Under the pieces are notes generated by a model. It saw only the letters and a list, made by a program, of their open reading frames with translations. It did not search any database and was not told the DNA's origin. The position numbers and the translations under genes are program-made. Positions 45,212 to 52,624 of a DNA stretch of 64,000 nt are shown here, one piece after another; within the stretch, counting starts at the first letter, position 1, and each line of letters begins with the position of its first letter. Location: the NCBI RefSeq assembly GCF_022513565.1, contig NZ_JAKWBE010000004.1, positions 124,001 through 188,000 of the forward strand. The letters are read 5' to 3'. Source of the DNA: Streptomyces gilvus (GTDB taxonomy: Bacteria > Actinomycetota > Actinomycetes > Streptomycetales > Streptomycetaceae).

Positions 45212-46341
45212 CGCTCCGTCTCCGATTCGGTGTGCAGCGCGGCGACTTCCTCGGTGATGTCGATGCCGGCCGGGCACCAGGCGATGCACCGGCCGCAGCC
45301 GACACAGCCCGAGGTGCCGAACTGGTCGTGCCAGGTGGAGAGTTTGTGGGTGAGCCACTGCCGGTAGCGGGCCTTGCCCGAGGAACGGACCGGGCCCTCG
45401 TGGAGGTAGGAGAAGTCCAGGTCGAAGCAGGAGTCCCAGCGCTGCCAGCGTTCGGTGTGGTCGCCGGTGAGGTCGGTGACCTCCTCGGTGGTCACACAGA
45501 AGCAGGTGGGACACACCATCGTGCAGTTGCCGCAGGTCAGACAGCGCGCGGCGACGTCGTCCCAGCGCTCGGCGTCCAGACTCGCGCCCATCAGCGCGCG
45601 CAGGTCGACGGGCGGCAGCGAGCGCCCCATGCGGTCGCGCGCCGCGTCGACCGAGGCCCGGGCCGTGGTCTCGGTGGCCGGGTCGGCGCCGCGGTGCGGC
45701 ACCGCCTCCAGCAGCCGGGCGCCCTCCTCGCTGCCGACGCGCACCAGGAAGCGGTGCCCGTCGCCGTCCACCACCTCGGTCAGCGCCAGGTCGTAGCCCG
45801 GATCGGCGGCGGGGCCGCCCCCGGTGGACACGCAGAAGCAGGTCGCGCCGGGCTCCACACAGTCGACGGAGATGAGCAGCGCCCGCCGCCGGCGTGCCCC
45901 GTACCCGGAGTCCTCGTACCGTCCACCGGTCAGCACCCGGTCCTGGATGGCCACGGCCCGCAGGTCACAGGGCCGCACGCCGAGAAAGGCGTAGTCGGGG
46001 GCGGCGGGCTCCTCGGGGGTGAAGGACACGTGCCCCTCCGGCGTCCGGTCGGCACTCCACAGCCGTTCCCGTGCCGGATGCAGGAAGGTCTTCCAGGACT
46101 GGGGCCCCGCGCTGTGCGCGAAGGCGGCCCCGTCCTCGCGTCGCACCAGCCGGTACCGTCCGGCCTCCAGCTCCACGCCCCAGCCGAAGGGCAGCGCGTC
46201 GGCCGAGGCCAGCTCCGCCAGCACGATCGCCCCGTCCCGCACGGTGGGTCCCACGACGGTGCGCCCCTGCCCGACCAGAGCCGTGACCAAGGCGTCCAGC
46301 CCGTCCCGGTCGAGCACGGCAGGCGCTGTGGTGACGCTCAT
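45208..46341 (-). CDS. hyhB: Hydrogenase beta subunit, ferredoxin-like
   Basis: 377 residues. Two [4Fe-4S] ferredoxin motifs near the C-terminus: CLTCGNCTMVCPTCFC near 268-283 and CVGCGRCIAWCPAG near 347-360. The N-terminal part matches the sulfhydrogenase beta (HydB/HyhB) family, with LGVRPCDLRAVAIQD near 121-135. It carries electrons between the flavin subunit and the small subunit. It is the first gene of the structural operon. A perfect DosR-type box lies 72 bp before the ATG. In Mycobacterium smegmatis the homologous Hyh enzyme is known to be DosR-induced under hypoxia. Confidence 0.92.
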   Translation of the reverse strand: MSVTTAPAVLDRDGLDALVTALVGQGRTVVGPTVRDGAIVLAELASADALPFGWGVELEAGRYRLVRREDGAAFAHSAGPQSWKTFLHPARERLWSADRTPEGHVSFTPEEPAAPDYAFLGVRPCDLRAVAIQDRVLTGGRYEDSGYGARRRRALLISVDCVEPGATCFCVSTGGGPAADPGYDLALTEVVDGDGHRFLVRVGSEEGARLLEAVPHRGADPATETTARASVDAARDRMGRSLPPVDLRALMGASLDAERWDDVAARCLTCGNCTMVCPTCFCVTTEEVTDLTGDHTERWQRWDSCFDLDFSYLHEGPVRSSGKARYRQWLTHKLSTWHDQFGTSGCVGCGRCIAWCPAGIDITEEVAALHTESETER

Positions 46342-46412
46342 ACGGTCCTCCTCGTCAGGGCTGATCGTGCTCGTCCACCCTCAGCTTCCGGCGCGTCCCG
46401 CGGCGGGCGCAT

Positions 46413-46426
46413 GGGCCGACCGGCCC
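46413..46426. promoter_or_regulatory. DosR/OsdR-type box upstream of hyhB
   Basis: GGGCCGACCGGCCC with perfect half-sites, identical to the copies before devR and ppk2. It is 72 bp before the hyhB start in the 107-bp gap after hypC. Confidence 0.68.
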
Positions 46427-46448
46427 TGGGAGCGGAGTCGACCGGATC

Positions 46449-46727
46449 TCATGACGGAGGGGCGGGCGGCCGGGGCAGGGGTTCACCCAGCTCGCCCTCA
46501 ACCGCCCCCGCCATGGCCCGCAGCACCTCGAGGGTCCGCTCGGCCTCCGCCTCGTCGACCAGGGTGATCGCGAAGCCCACGTGCACGATGACGTACGACC
46601 CGACGTCCGCCTCGGGCGTGCAGCTCAGGCAGACCTCCCGCCGTATCCCCCCGAAGTCGACGGTCGCCATGCGCAGACCCGCGTCGTAGTGGACCTCCGT
46701 CACCCGTCCCGGAATGCCAAGACACAT
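46449..46727 (-). CDS. hypC: HypC, hydrogenase maturation chaperone
   Basis: 92 residues beginning MCLGIPGRV, with the essential cysteine at position 2, as in all HypC proteins. HypC works with HypD to carry the Fe(CN)2CO unit to the large subunit. The last ~15 residues are Pro-rich and probably not conserved. It lies 6 bp after hypF on the same strand, so hycI-hypF-hypC is one unit ahead of the structural genes. Confidence 0.95.
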   Translation of the reverse strand: MCLGIPGRVTEVHYDAGLRMATVDFGGIRREVCLSCTPEADVGSYVIVHVGFAITLVDEAEAERTLEVLRAMAGAVEGELGEPLPRPPAPPS

Positions 46728-46733
46728 CCCCGC

Positions 46734-49019
46734 TCACTCCTCCCCGGCCAGCCGCGCCGCCGCGACCGCCGCCTGCCCGTAGCTGACACCGCCGTCACCG
46801 ACGGGAACCTGACCGCCGACGAACACCCGCAGCCCCTGCGCGTGCAGCCGCCGCCGCACCTCGGTCAGCAGCCGCCAGTTGACGAAGCAGCCCCCGCCGA
46901 GACACACCGTGCGCGGCGCGCCCTCGGCGACGGCCCGTGCGGCGAGATCCGCCGTGACGATCGCGACCGTCGCGTGGAAGGCCGCCGCGAGCCGGGCCAC
47001 CGACTCGCCGCCGAGCTGCCGTGTCAGCAGATCGACGAGCGTCGGCGTCGGGTCGTACACCCACAGTCCCTGCGAGCGCACGATCCGGTGGCCGAGCGGC
47101 ACGGCGTGCTCGTCGCCCGCCGCCGTCTCCAGCAGGACGGCCGCCTCGCCCTCGTAACTCACCCGGTCGGCGAGCCCGAGCAGCGCGGCGACCGTGTCGA
47201 AGAGCCGTCCGGCGCTGGAGGCGCGCGGGCAGTTGACGTCCCGGGCCACCATGGCCCGCACGGTGGCCACCTCGCGCGGATCGAGCCGCTCGGTGAAGTG
47301 CCGGGTGAGCCAGGGGTACGGCCGCGGGGAGCCCAGCGTCTCGCTGCCGAACAGCCGCCCGAGCGCCGCCCGGGAGGGATGCCGTACGGCCGCGTCCCCG
47401 CCCGGCAGGGGCGCCGAGGCGAACCGGCCCACCCGGCGGTAGCCGCTCAAGGTGGCGAGGAGGATCTCACCGCCCCACAGCGTGCCGTCGTCGCCGAGCC
47501 CCAGTCCGTCGTAGGCGATCCCGAGGAACGCTCCCCGCACCCCGTGCTCGGCGGCGCAGGCGGCCACATGCGCGTGGTGGTGCTGCACCGGCATCCGCCC
47601 TACCGGCTGGGCCTCGGCCCACTGCGTGGACAGATAGCCGGGATGCAGGTCGTGGGCGACGACACGGGGCTCGATGCCGGTCAGCCGGCGCAGTTGGTCG
47701 TACGACGCCAGGAACGCCTCGTGGGTCGACAGGTCGGCCAGATCGCCGGTGTGCGGGCCGAGGTGGGCGTGGCCGTCGGCGGCCAGGGTGAAGGTGTGCT
47801 TGAGCTGGGCACCGGCCCCGGCGACCGGCTCGCGGACGGTCATCGGCAGCGGGGCGGGGGCCAGTCCGCGGGCCCGCCGGACGGTGACGCGGGTGCGGCC
47901 GGTGAACTGCACGACCGAGTCGTCGTAGCGGGAGCGGATCTCCCGGTCGTGGGTGAGGAACCCGTCCGCGACGCCCGCCAGGGCGCCGCGGGCCGCGGTG
48001 TCGTCCACGGCGATCGGCTCGTCGCTGAGGTTGCCGCTGGTCACCACCAGGGGCCGGGCCAGTTCGTCCAGCAGGAGGTGGTGCAGTCCGGTGGTGGGCA
48101 GGAACAGGCCGACGCGCGTGAGACCGGGGTGCACCTCGCGGGCCAGCGGGTCCGGGCCGTGCCCCCGGGTCCGGGCCAGCAGCACCACGGGGCGTTCCGG
48201 TGAGGTCAGGGTCTGCTCCTCCGTGGAACCGATGCGGGCCAGCCGGGACGCGGTCCGCAGGTCGGGCACCATCACGGCGAACGGTTTCGTCGGACGGTGC
48301 TTGCGCCGCCGCAGGTCCCGCACCGCCCGCGAGTCGCCCGCGTCGCACAGCAGTTGATAACCGCCGAGTCCCTTGAGCGCGACGATCCCGCCTTCCTCGA
48401 CGGTCTTCACGGCGGCCCGCAGGGCCTCCTCGCCGCGCAGTTCCTCCCAGGCGAGCCGCGGCCCGCATTCGGGGCAGGCGATGGGCTCGGCGTGGAAGCG
48501 GCGGTCGGCCGGGTCGGCGTACTCGGCGGCGCAGGCGGCGCACAGCGGGAAGCGGCGCATGGTGGTGCGGACACGGTCGTAGGGGAGGTCCTCGATGATC
48601 GTGGCGCGCGGGCCGCAGTCCGTGCAGTTGATGAACGGGTAGCGGTGCCGCCGGTCGCGCGGGTCGCGCAGTTCACGCAGACAGGCGTCGCAGATCGCCG
48701 CGTCCGGCGGGACTTCGCGGACCACCGCAGCGGCGTCGGCGGGCACGCTGTGCCGCACCCGGAATCCGGGGCCGACGTCGACCGGCGGGGCCTCGGTCAG
48801 GCGGATCCGGCGCACCCGGGCCAGCGCGGGGGCGTCCGCCCGCAGCCGCGCCACGAACTCCTCGACGGCCCGTGGCGGCCCGGCGACCTCGCCCTCCACA
48901 TGGCCGTTGACGTTGGCCACCCAGCCGTCCAGGCCCAGCGAGGAAGCGGTGCGGTACACGAACGGGCGGAAGCCGACACCCTGGACGATCCCCTCGACAT
49001 GGAAGCGCCGTACCGTCAT
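46734..49019 (-). CDS. hypF: HypF carbamoyltransferase
   Basis: 761 residues in the standard order: acylphosphatase domain (about 1-88, GIVQGVGFRPFVYR), two zinc fingers (CDACLRELRD...NCTDCGPR near 105-135 and CAACAAEY...CPECGPRL near 155-186), a YrdC-like domain (about 200-380), and a Kae1-like domain with HHHAHVAACAAEHG near 479. It makes the carbamoyl adenylate from carbamoyl phosphate and ATP and passes it to the HypE C-terminal cysteine. The start overlaps the protease stop (ATGA). The carbamoyl phosphate could also come from the arginine deiminase pathway. Confidence 0.96.
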   Translation of the reverse strand: MTVRRFHVEGIVQGVGFRPFVYRTASSLGLDGWVANVNGHVEGEVAGPPRAVEEFVARLRADAPALARVRRIRLTEAPPVDVGPGFRVRHSVPADAAAVVREVPPDAAICDACLRELRDPRDRRHRYPFINCTDCGPRATIIEDLPYDRVRTTMRRFPLCAACAAEYADPADRRFHAEPIACPECGPRLAWEELRGEEALRAAVKTVEEGGIVALKGLGGYQLLCDAGDSRAVRDLRRRKHRPTKPFAVMVPDLRTASRLARIGSTEEQTLTSPERPVVLLARTRGHGPDPLAREVHPGLTRVGLFLPTTGLHHLLLDELARPLVVTSGNLSDEPIAVDDTAARGALAGVADGFLTHDREIRSRYDDSVVQFTGRTRVTVRRARGLAPAPLPMTVREPVAGAGAQLKHTFTLAADGHAHLGPHTGDLADLSTHEAFLASYDQLRRLTGIEPRVVAHDLHPGYLSTQWAEAQPVGRMPVQHHHAHVAACAAEHGVRGAFLGIAYDGLGLGDDGTLWGGEILLATLSGYRRVGRFASAPLPGGDAAVRHPSRAALGRLFGSETLGSPRPYPWLTRHFTERLDPREVATVRAMVARDVNCPRASSAGRLFDTVAALLGLADRVSYEGEAAVLLETAAGDEHAVPLGHRIVRSQGLWVYDPTPTLVDLLTRQLGGESVARLAAAFHATVAIVTADLAARAVAEGAPRTVCLGGGCFVNWRLLTEVRRRLHAQGLRVFVGGQVPVGDGGVSYGQAAVAAARLAGEE

Positions 49020-49522
49020 GACCGCCTCCGGGCCACGACGTCCGCGCGGCGCGCGATCTCGCCCTCGACGGCCTCGGCCAACGGGTCCACGGCCGCCTCG
49101 ACGGCGGGGGAGAGGCCGGTACCGAAGTCACCGTCGGCGCCCTCCACCGCGTACACCACGAGCCGCTCCGGCAGCAGGTCAAGGACCCGGGCCAGCTCCA
49201 CCGCCTCGCCGAGCCCCAGCCCGTGCGAGCTGGTGGCGGACGCCGGGACCGGTACGCCGGCGTCCAGTTCCAGGCGATGTACGCGGCCGGGAGTGCCGGG
49301 ATGGGCGTGGGCCGCGTCCACGACCACGGCGAGGGCCGCGCCCTCCCACAGGCCGATCAGTCGGCCGGGATCACCGTCGCAGGTGGCCACCACGGTGTCC
49401 GGCGGCAGCGGCCGGTCCTCGGTGCGCCGGTGCAGCCGGGCGATCACGGCCCAGCCGACGCCGTCGTCGCGCCGGAACTCGTTGCCGACACCGATGACCG
49501 CGATCCGCGTACGGGTCCTCAT
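49016..49522 (-). CDS. Hydrogenase maturation endopeptidase (HycI/HoxM family)
   Basis: 168 residues. GVGNEFRRDDGVGWAV near 10-25 supplies the Glu ligand, VVDAAHAHPG near 66-75 the Asp/His ligands, and SSHGLGLGEAVE near 93-104 the distal His ligand of the M52 proteases. It removes the C-terminal tail of HyhL after the metal centre is complete. It is the first gene of the hycI-hypF-hypC unit. A perfect DosR-type box lies 38 bp upstream. The ATG at 49522 follows GTGAGGACC. Confidence 0.92.
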   Translation of the reverse strand: MRTRTRIAVIGVGNEFRRDDGVGWAVIARLHRRTEDRPLPPDTVVATCDGDPGRLIGLWEGAALAVVVDAAHAHPGTPGRVHRLELDAGVPVPASATSSHGLGLGEAVELARVLDLLPERLVVYAVEGADGDFGTGLSPAVEAAVDPLAEAVEGEIARRADVVARRRS

Positions 49523-49559
49523 GGTCCTCACCGTGGGCCGCCGGAGCCGAAGGACACAT

Positions 49560-49573
49560 GGGCCGAACGGCCC
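49560..49573. promoter_or_regulatory. DosR/OsdR-type box upstream of the protease-hypF-hypC unit
   Basis: GGGCCGAACGGCCC with perfect half-sites, 38 bp before the protease start. A weak partner (GGGCCGGTCCTCCC) starts 22 bp away at 49582. It also lies 112 bp from the divergent sigma factor. Confidence 0.65.
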
Positions 49574-49684
49574 GACCGGCGGGGCCGGTCCTCCCCGCGA
49601 GCGGCGGGGCGGCCAGGATGTAACGCCGCGCCGTGCTGCGGCCAAGAACGGGTGCAAGGACGACCGACCCCTTTGGAGGAACGG

Positions 49685-50296
49685 GTGCACACACCCGAGC
49701 GCGGTGGCCGACGGCGACCCGCACCGCCCAGAAGCGACCCCGCCGGATTCTCGGCGTTCTACGAGGAGAACTTCGAGGCGGTGCTCTCGTTCGTGACCCG
49801 CCGCACCGCCGACCCCCACCTGGCGGCCGACCTCACGGCCGACGTGTTCGTCGCCGCCCTGGAGGCCGCCGACCGCTACGACGCCCGGCAGGGAGCCCCG
49901 ATCGCCTGGCTGTACGGCATCGCGCGCAACGTGATGTCCTCCCACGGCCGCGGCTCCGTCCGTGAACTGAGGGCGGTGGCCCGGCTGACCGGACGGCGGC
50001 TGCTGGAGAGCGAGGACATCGCGGCCCTGGAGGAGCGCATCGACGCCGAGCGGGCCGTGCGGGAGCTCGCCGAACGGCACAGCGCCCTCAGCGAACCGCT
50101 GCGGGCGGTGCTCGACCTCGTGGCCGTCGACGGGCTGACACCCCGCGAGGCGGCCCAGGTCCTGGGCCTCAGCCAGGCCACCATACGGGTCCGACTGCAC
50201 CGGGCCCGCCGCGCACTGCGTACCGCGGAGGGCGTCACCGAGCAGGACGCCGATCGCTCCCGACTGCCCGACCCCGCCCTGGAGAACGCGTCATGA
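49685..50296 (+). CDS. ECF-type RNA polymerase sigma factor
   Basis: 203 residues. Region 2 (FEAVLSFVTRRTADPHLAAD and APIAWLYGIARNVMSSHGRG near 79-98) and region 4 (LRAVLDLVAVDGLTPREAAQ near 138-157, then QATIRVRLHRARRAL). The GTG at 49685 follows GGAGGA. It overlaps the next gene by 4 bp, so that membrane-anchored partner may control it. It is divergent from the hydrogenase maturation unit with a DosR-type box between them. Target promoters unknown. Confidence 0.88.
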   Translation: MHTPERGGRRRPAPPRSDPAGFSAFYEENFEAVLSFVTRRTADPHLAADLTADVFVAALEAADRYDARQGAPIAWLYGIARNVMSSHGRGSVRELRAVARLTGRRLLESEDIAALEERIDAERAVRELAERHSALSEPLRAVLDLVAVDGLTPREAAQVLGLSQATIRVRLHRARRALRTAEGVTEQDADRSRLPDPALENAS

Positions 50297-50931
50297 CCAC
50301 TCGTACGCCCGTCGGCTTCCAGCAGCGCCTCGGCGACCGGCTCACCGCCCTCGCCGCGGAACGGACCGTCGCCCCCTTCCCCGTACGGCGCCGGACCTGG
50401 GTGGCCCGTCACCGGCTGCCGCTCGCCCTCGCGGGGGTCGCCGCGGCAGGCGCCACCCTCGTCACCGTGGCCGTCGACCGGCCCGCCACCCCGACCCGGG
50501 CCACCCGGGAGCAGCAGCCGCAGAGGATCACCACCGTCGCGTACACCCTGCAGCGCGAGGCCGGCGGCCGGGTCAGGCTCGCCATCAGCGGACCGGACGG
50601 CAGACTGCTGGACACCGCCCGGCTGCAGCGCGACCTCAACCGCCTCGGCGTCCCGGCCGTCGTCTACGCCGGGGACCCCGCGTGCACAGCGGCGCCGACC
50701 AGCTCCGGGGACGACGCGCCCTCGTCCACCTGGCGCATCGAACTGGCCAAGGGCGGAAAGCCGGTCCTCTCCGTCCGCCCCGACAGGATCGCCGCCGGAC
50801 AGCACCTGCTGGTCGCCTTCCCGCTGCTGCGCACCGACCCCGACCGCGCCGCGTACGTCATCACGGCCGGCCGGACCGACGGCACCCCGCCCGCCTGCGT
50901 CCCCGCCTGGCCCAGAGGCTCGAGCCGCTAA
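50293..50931 (+). CDS. Single-pass membrane protein coupled to the ECF sigma factor
   Basis: 212 residues. A cytoplasmic N-terminus of about 40 residues, one transmembrane helix (LPLALAGVAAAGATLVTVAV near 42-61) and an extracellular part of about 150 residues. The ATG overlaps the sigma stop (ATGA). Position and topology suggest an anti-sigma or sensor-like partner, but no zinc-binding anti-sigma motif (HxxxCxxC) is present, so this is inference. It overlaps the end of the convergent usp gene by 4 bp. Confidence 0.7.
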   Translation: MTTRTPVGFQQRLGDRLTALAAERTVAPFPVRRRTWVARHRLPLALAGVAAAGATLVTVAVDRPATPTRATREQQPQRITTVAYTLQREAGGRVRLAISGPDGRLLDTARLQRDLNRLGVPAVVYAGDPACTAAPTSSGDDAPSSTWRIELAKGGKPVLSVRPDRIAAGQHLLVAFPLLRTDPDRAAYVITAGRTDGTPPACVPAWPRGSSR

Positions 50932-51569
50932 CCCGGTACCACGGCGACCGGGCACCGCACCTCCGTCAGCACGTCCAGCGCGGTGTCGCCGGTGCGGCGG
51001 CCGATCACCACCAGCCCGGAGGCGCCGGCCGCGTGGACCAGTGCCTCGGCCGGACCGAGCAGGACGACATCCTCCAGGACCTCGACGTCGGGGTACTTGC
51101 CCCGCCACGGCCGCAGAGCGTCGGACAGGACCTGGACCTCCTGGTCCTCCCAGGTGGCACGGTCCTCCTCCAGCACCGGCAGCGGCGACCGCTCGGCCGC
51201 CCGCGCGGGCAGCTCCCAGGAGTGCACCACATGCAGCAGCACCCCGCGCAGACGGGCCTCCTCGAAGGCGAACCCGAGCACGCCGCTCGCCGGGTTGCGG
51301 GCGTCGAGACCGACCGTCACGGTTTCGGGGAGGCGGTACGGCGTCCACGCGACGACCATGACGGGAGCCGTCCGGATCGCGGGGAGCCGGAATCCTCGGA
51401 CCAGGCCGAGCACGATCAACTCCGCGTCGGCGTAGGCCCCGTCATCGGTCGGCGGGCCCTGCTCCACGCGCAGGGGCAGCGCCCGCAACGCGGCCTCCCG
51501 TTCGGCCCAGACGGCCGCGGCCCGGCCCTGGGGCGAGTCGTCGACACAGGCGATGATCATTCGTTCCAT
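50928..51569 (-). CDS. Shortened universal stress protein
   Basis: 213 residues against about 290 for the other four usp genes here. The first domain is cut down: it begins MIIACVDDSPQGRAAAVWAE and reaches its final strand (APVMVVAW) by residue ~73, without the G-x2-G-x9-G nucleotide loop. The second domain is more complete (VTVGLDARNPASGVLGFAFE) and ends VRCPVAVVPG. Domain 2 also lacks the usual glycine-rich loop (VVIGRRTGDTALDVLTEVRC). It may no longer bind ATP. Divergent from another usp with a box between them. Confidence 0.82.
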   Translation of the reverse strand: MERMIIACVDDSPQGRAAAVWAEREAALRALPLRVEQGPPTDDGAYADAELIVLGLVRGFRLPAIRTAPVMVVAWTPYRLPETVTVGLDARNPASGVLGFAFEEARLRGVLLHVVHSWELPARAAERSPLPVLEEDRATWEDQEVQVLSDALRPWRGKYPDVEVLEDVVLLGPAEALVHAAGASGLVVIGRRTGDTALDVLTEVRCPVAVVPG

Positions 51570-51627
51570 GACATGCCGCCTTCCGGGCCGGGGTCTCCAC
51601 TGTGCCCGGAAGGCGGCCCGCGGTGCA

Positions 51628-51641
51628 GGGCCGAACGGACC
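51628..51641. promoter_or_regulatory. DosR/OsdR-type box between two divergent usp genes
   Basis: GGGCCGAACGGACC matches at 9 of 10 positions. It is 59 bp from the minus-strand usp start and 90 bp from the plus-strand usp start, so it could serve both, and with the latter pyruvate phosphate dikinase. Confidence 0.55.
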
Positions 51642-51730
51642 CGGGCACAGCCCTGGCGGCCCATACCCGCCGGTAGGCGCGGGGCCGACGCTGGCAGCGA
51701 GGAGCAGACCGAGCGCAGGAGGTGCACAGC

Positions 51731-52615
51731 ATGCTGCCGCCCGTCATCGCCGCCGTCGACGGATCCGCCGAGAGTCTGGCCGCCGCGGACTGGGCCGCCC
51801 GTGAGGCGGTCCGCCGTGAGCGGCCGTTGCGTCTGGTGCACGTCTGGAACTGGCACCCGCGCCAGGACGAGGGCGAACCCGCCACGGCTGCCCAGCGCCA
51901 CCTGGCGCGGCGCGCGCTGCGTCAGGCCGAGGAGCGCGTCCGCCGTACCTGCCCGGGTGTCCGCGTCGAGGACGAGCAGATGGAGGGGCCCGCGACCGCC
52001 GCGCTGCTGAAGGCGGCCGAGCGGGCCGACCTCCTCGTGCTGGGCTCACGCGGACCGAGTGGCTTCACCGGCTTCCTGGTCGGTTCCGTCGCGCTGGGCG
52101 TGGTCGCCCGGGCCGCCTGCCCCGTCGTCCTCGTCCGGGCGGATGAGGAGACGCCCGACGAGCGGTTTCCGGACGGCACCGGTGGTGTCAGGGACGTGGT
52201 CCTCGGCATCGATCCCACCGCACCTTGCGACGAGGTGATCGAGTTCGCCTTCGAGGCGGCCCGCTCGCGCGGCGCGCGCCTGCGGGCCGTGCACGCCTGG
52301 CAGCCGCCGTCCCCGATCGGACTCGGCGCCGGTGACATCGGCCTCCTGACCGGTCCCGAGCGGGCCGAGGAATGGCTCGGCTTCCTGAGCGCCGTGCTGC
52401 AGGTGTGGCGGGAGAAGTATCCCGGCGTCGAGGTCACCGAGACGGTCACCGAGGACCGGGCCCGGTCCGCGCTGCTGCGGGCCGCCTCCGGGGCGGGCCT
52501 GCTCGTCGTCGGCCGCCGCGTCACCGGCCGGCCCGCGGGCCCGCGCACCGGCCCCGTCACCCACGCCGTCATCCACCACGTCGGCTGCCCCGTGGCCGTC
52601 GTACCCCATGACTGA
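51731..52615 (+). CDS. Tandem-domain universal stress protein
   Basis: 294 residues, two USP domains. Domain 1 begins PPVIAAVDGSAESLAAADWA and has LGSRGPSGFTGFLVGSVALG for nucleotide binding. Domain 2 begins VVLGIDPTAPCDEVIEFAFE and ends CPVAVVPHD. The ATG at 51731 follows AGGAGG by 8 bases. A GTG at 51722 lies inside that site and is unlikely. It is 9 bp before the pyruvate phosphate dikinase gene, so the two are probably one operon. Confidence 0.92.
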   Translation: MLPPVIAAVDGSAESLAAADWAAREAVRRERPLRLVHVWNWHPRQDEGEPATAAQRHLARRALRQAEERVRRTCPGVRVEDEQMEGPATAALLKAAERADLLVLGSRGPSGFTGFLVGSVALGVVARAACPVVLVRADEETPDERFPDGTGGVRDVVLGIDPTAPCDEVIEFAFEAARSRGARLRAVHAWQPPSPIGLGAGDIGLLTGPERAEEWLGFLSAVLQVWREKYPGVEVTETVTEDRARSALLRAASGAGLLVVGRRVTGRPAGPRTGPVTHAVIHHVGCPVAVVPHD

Positions 52616-52624
52616 GAGGCCGTC

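Noticed and set aside
46427..46448. A second tandem box beside the hyhB site
   Set aside because: Sequence 20-23 bp to either side does not resemble the box, so hyhB appears to have a single copy.
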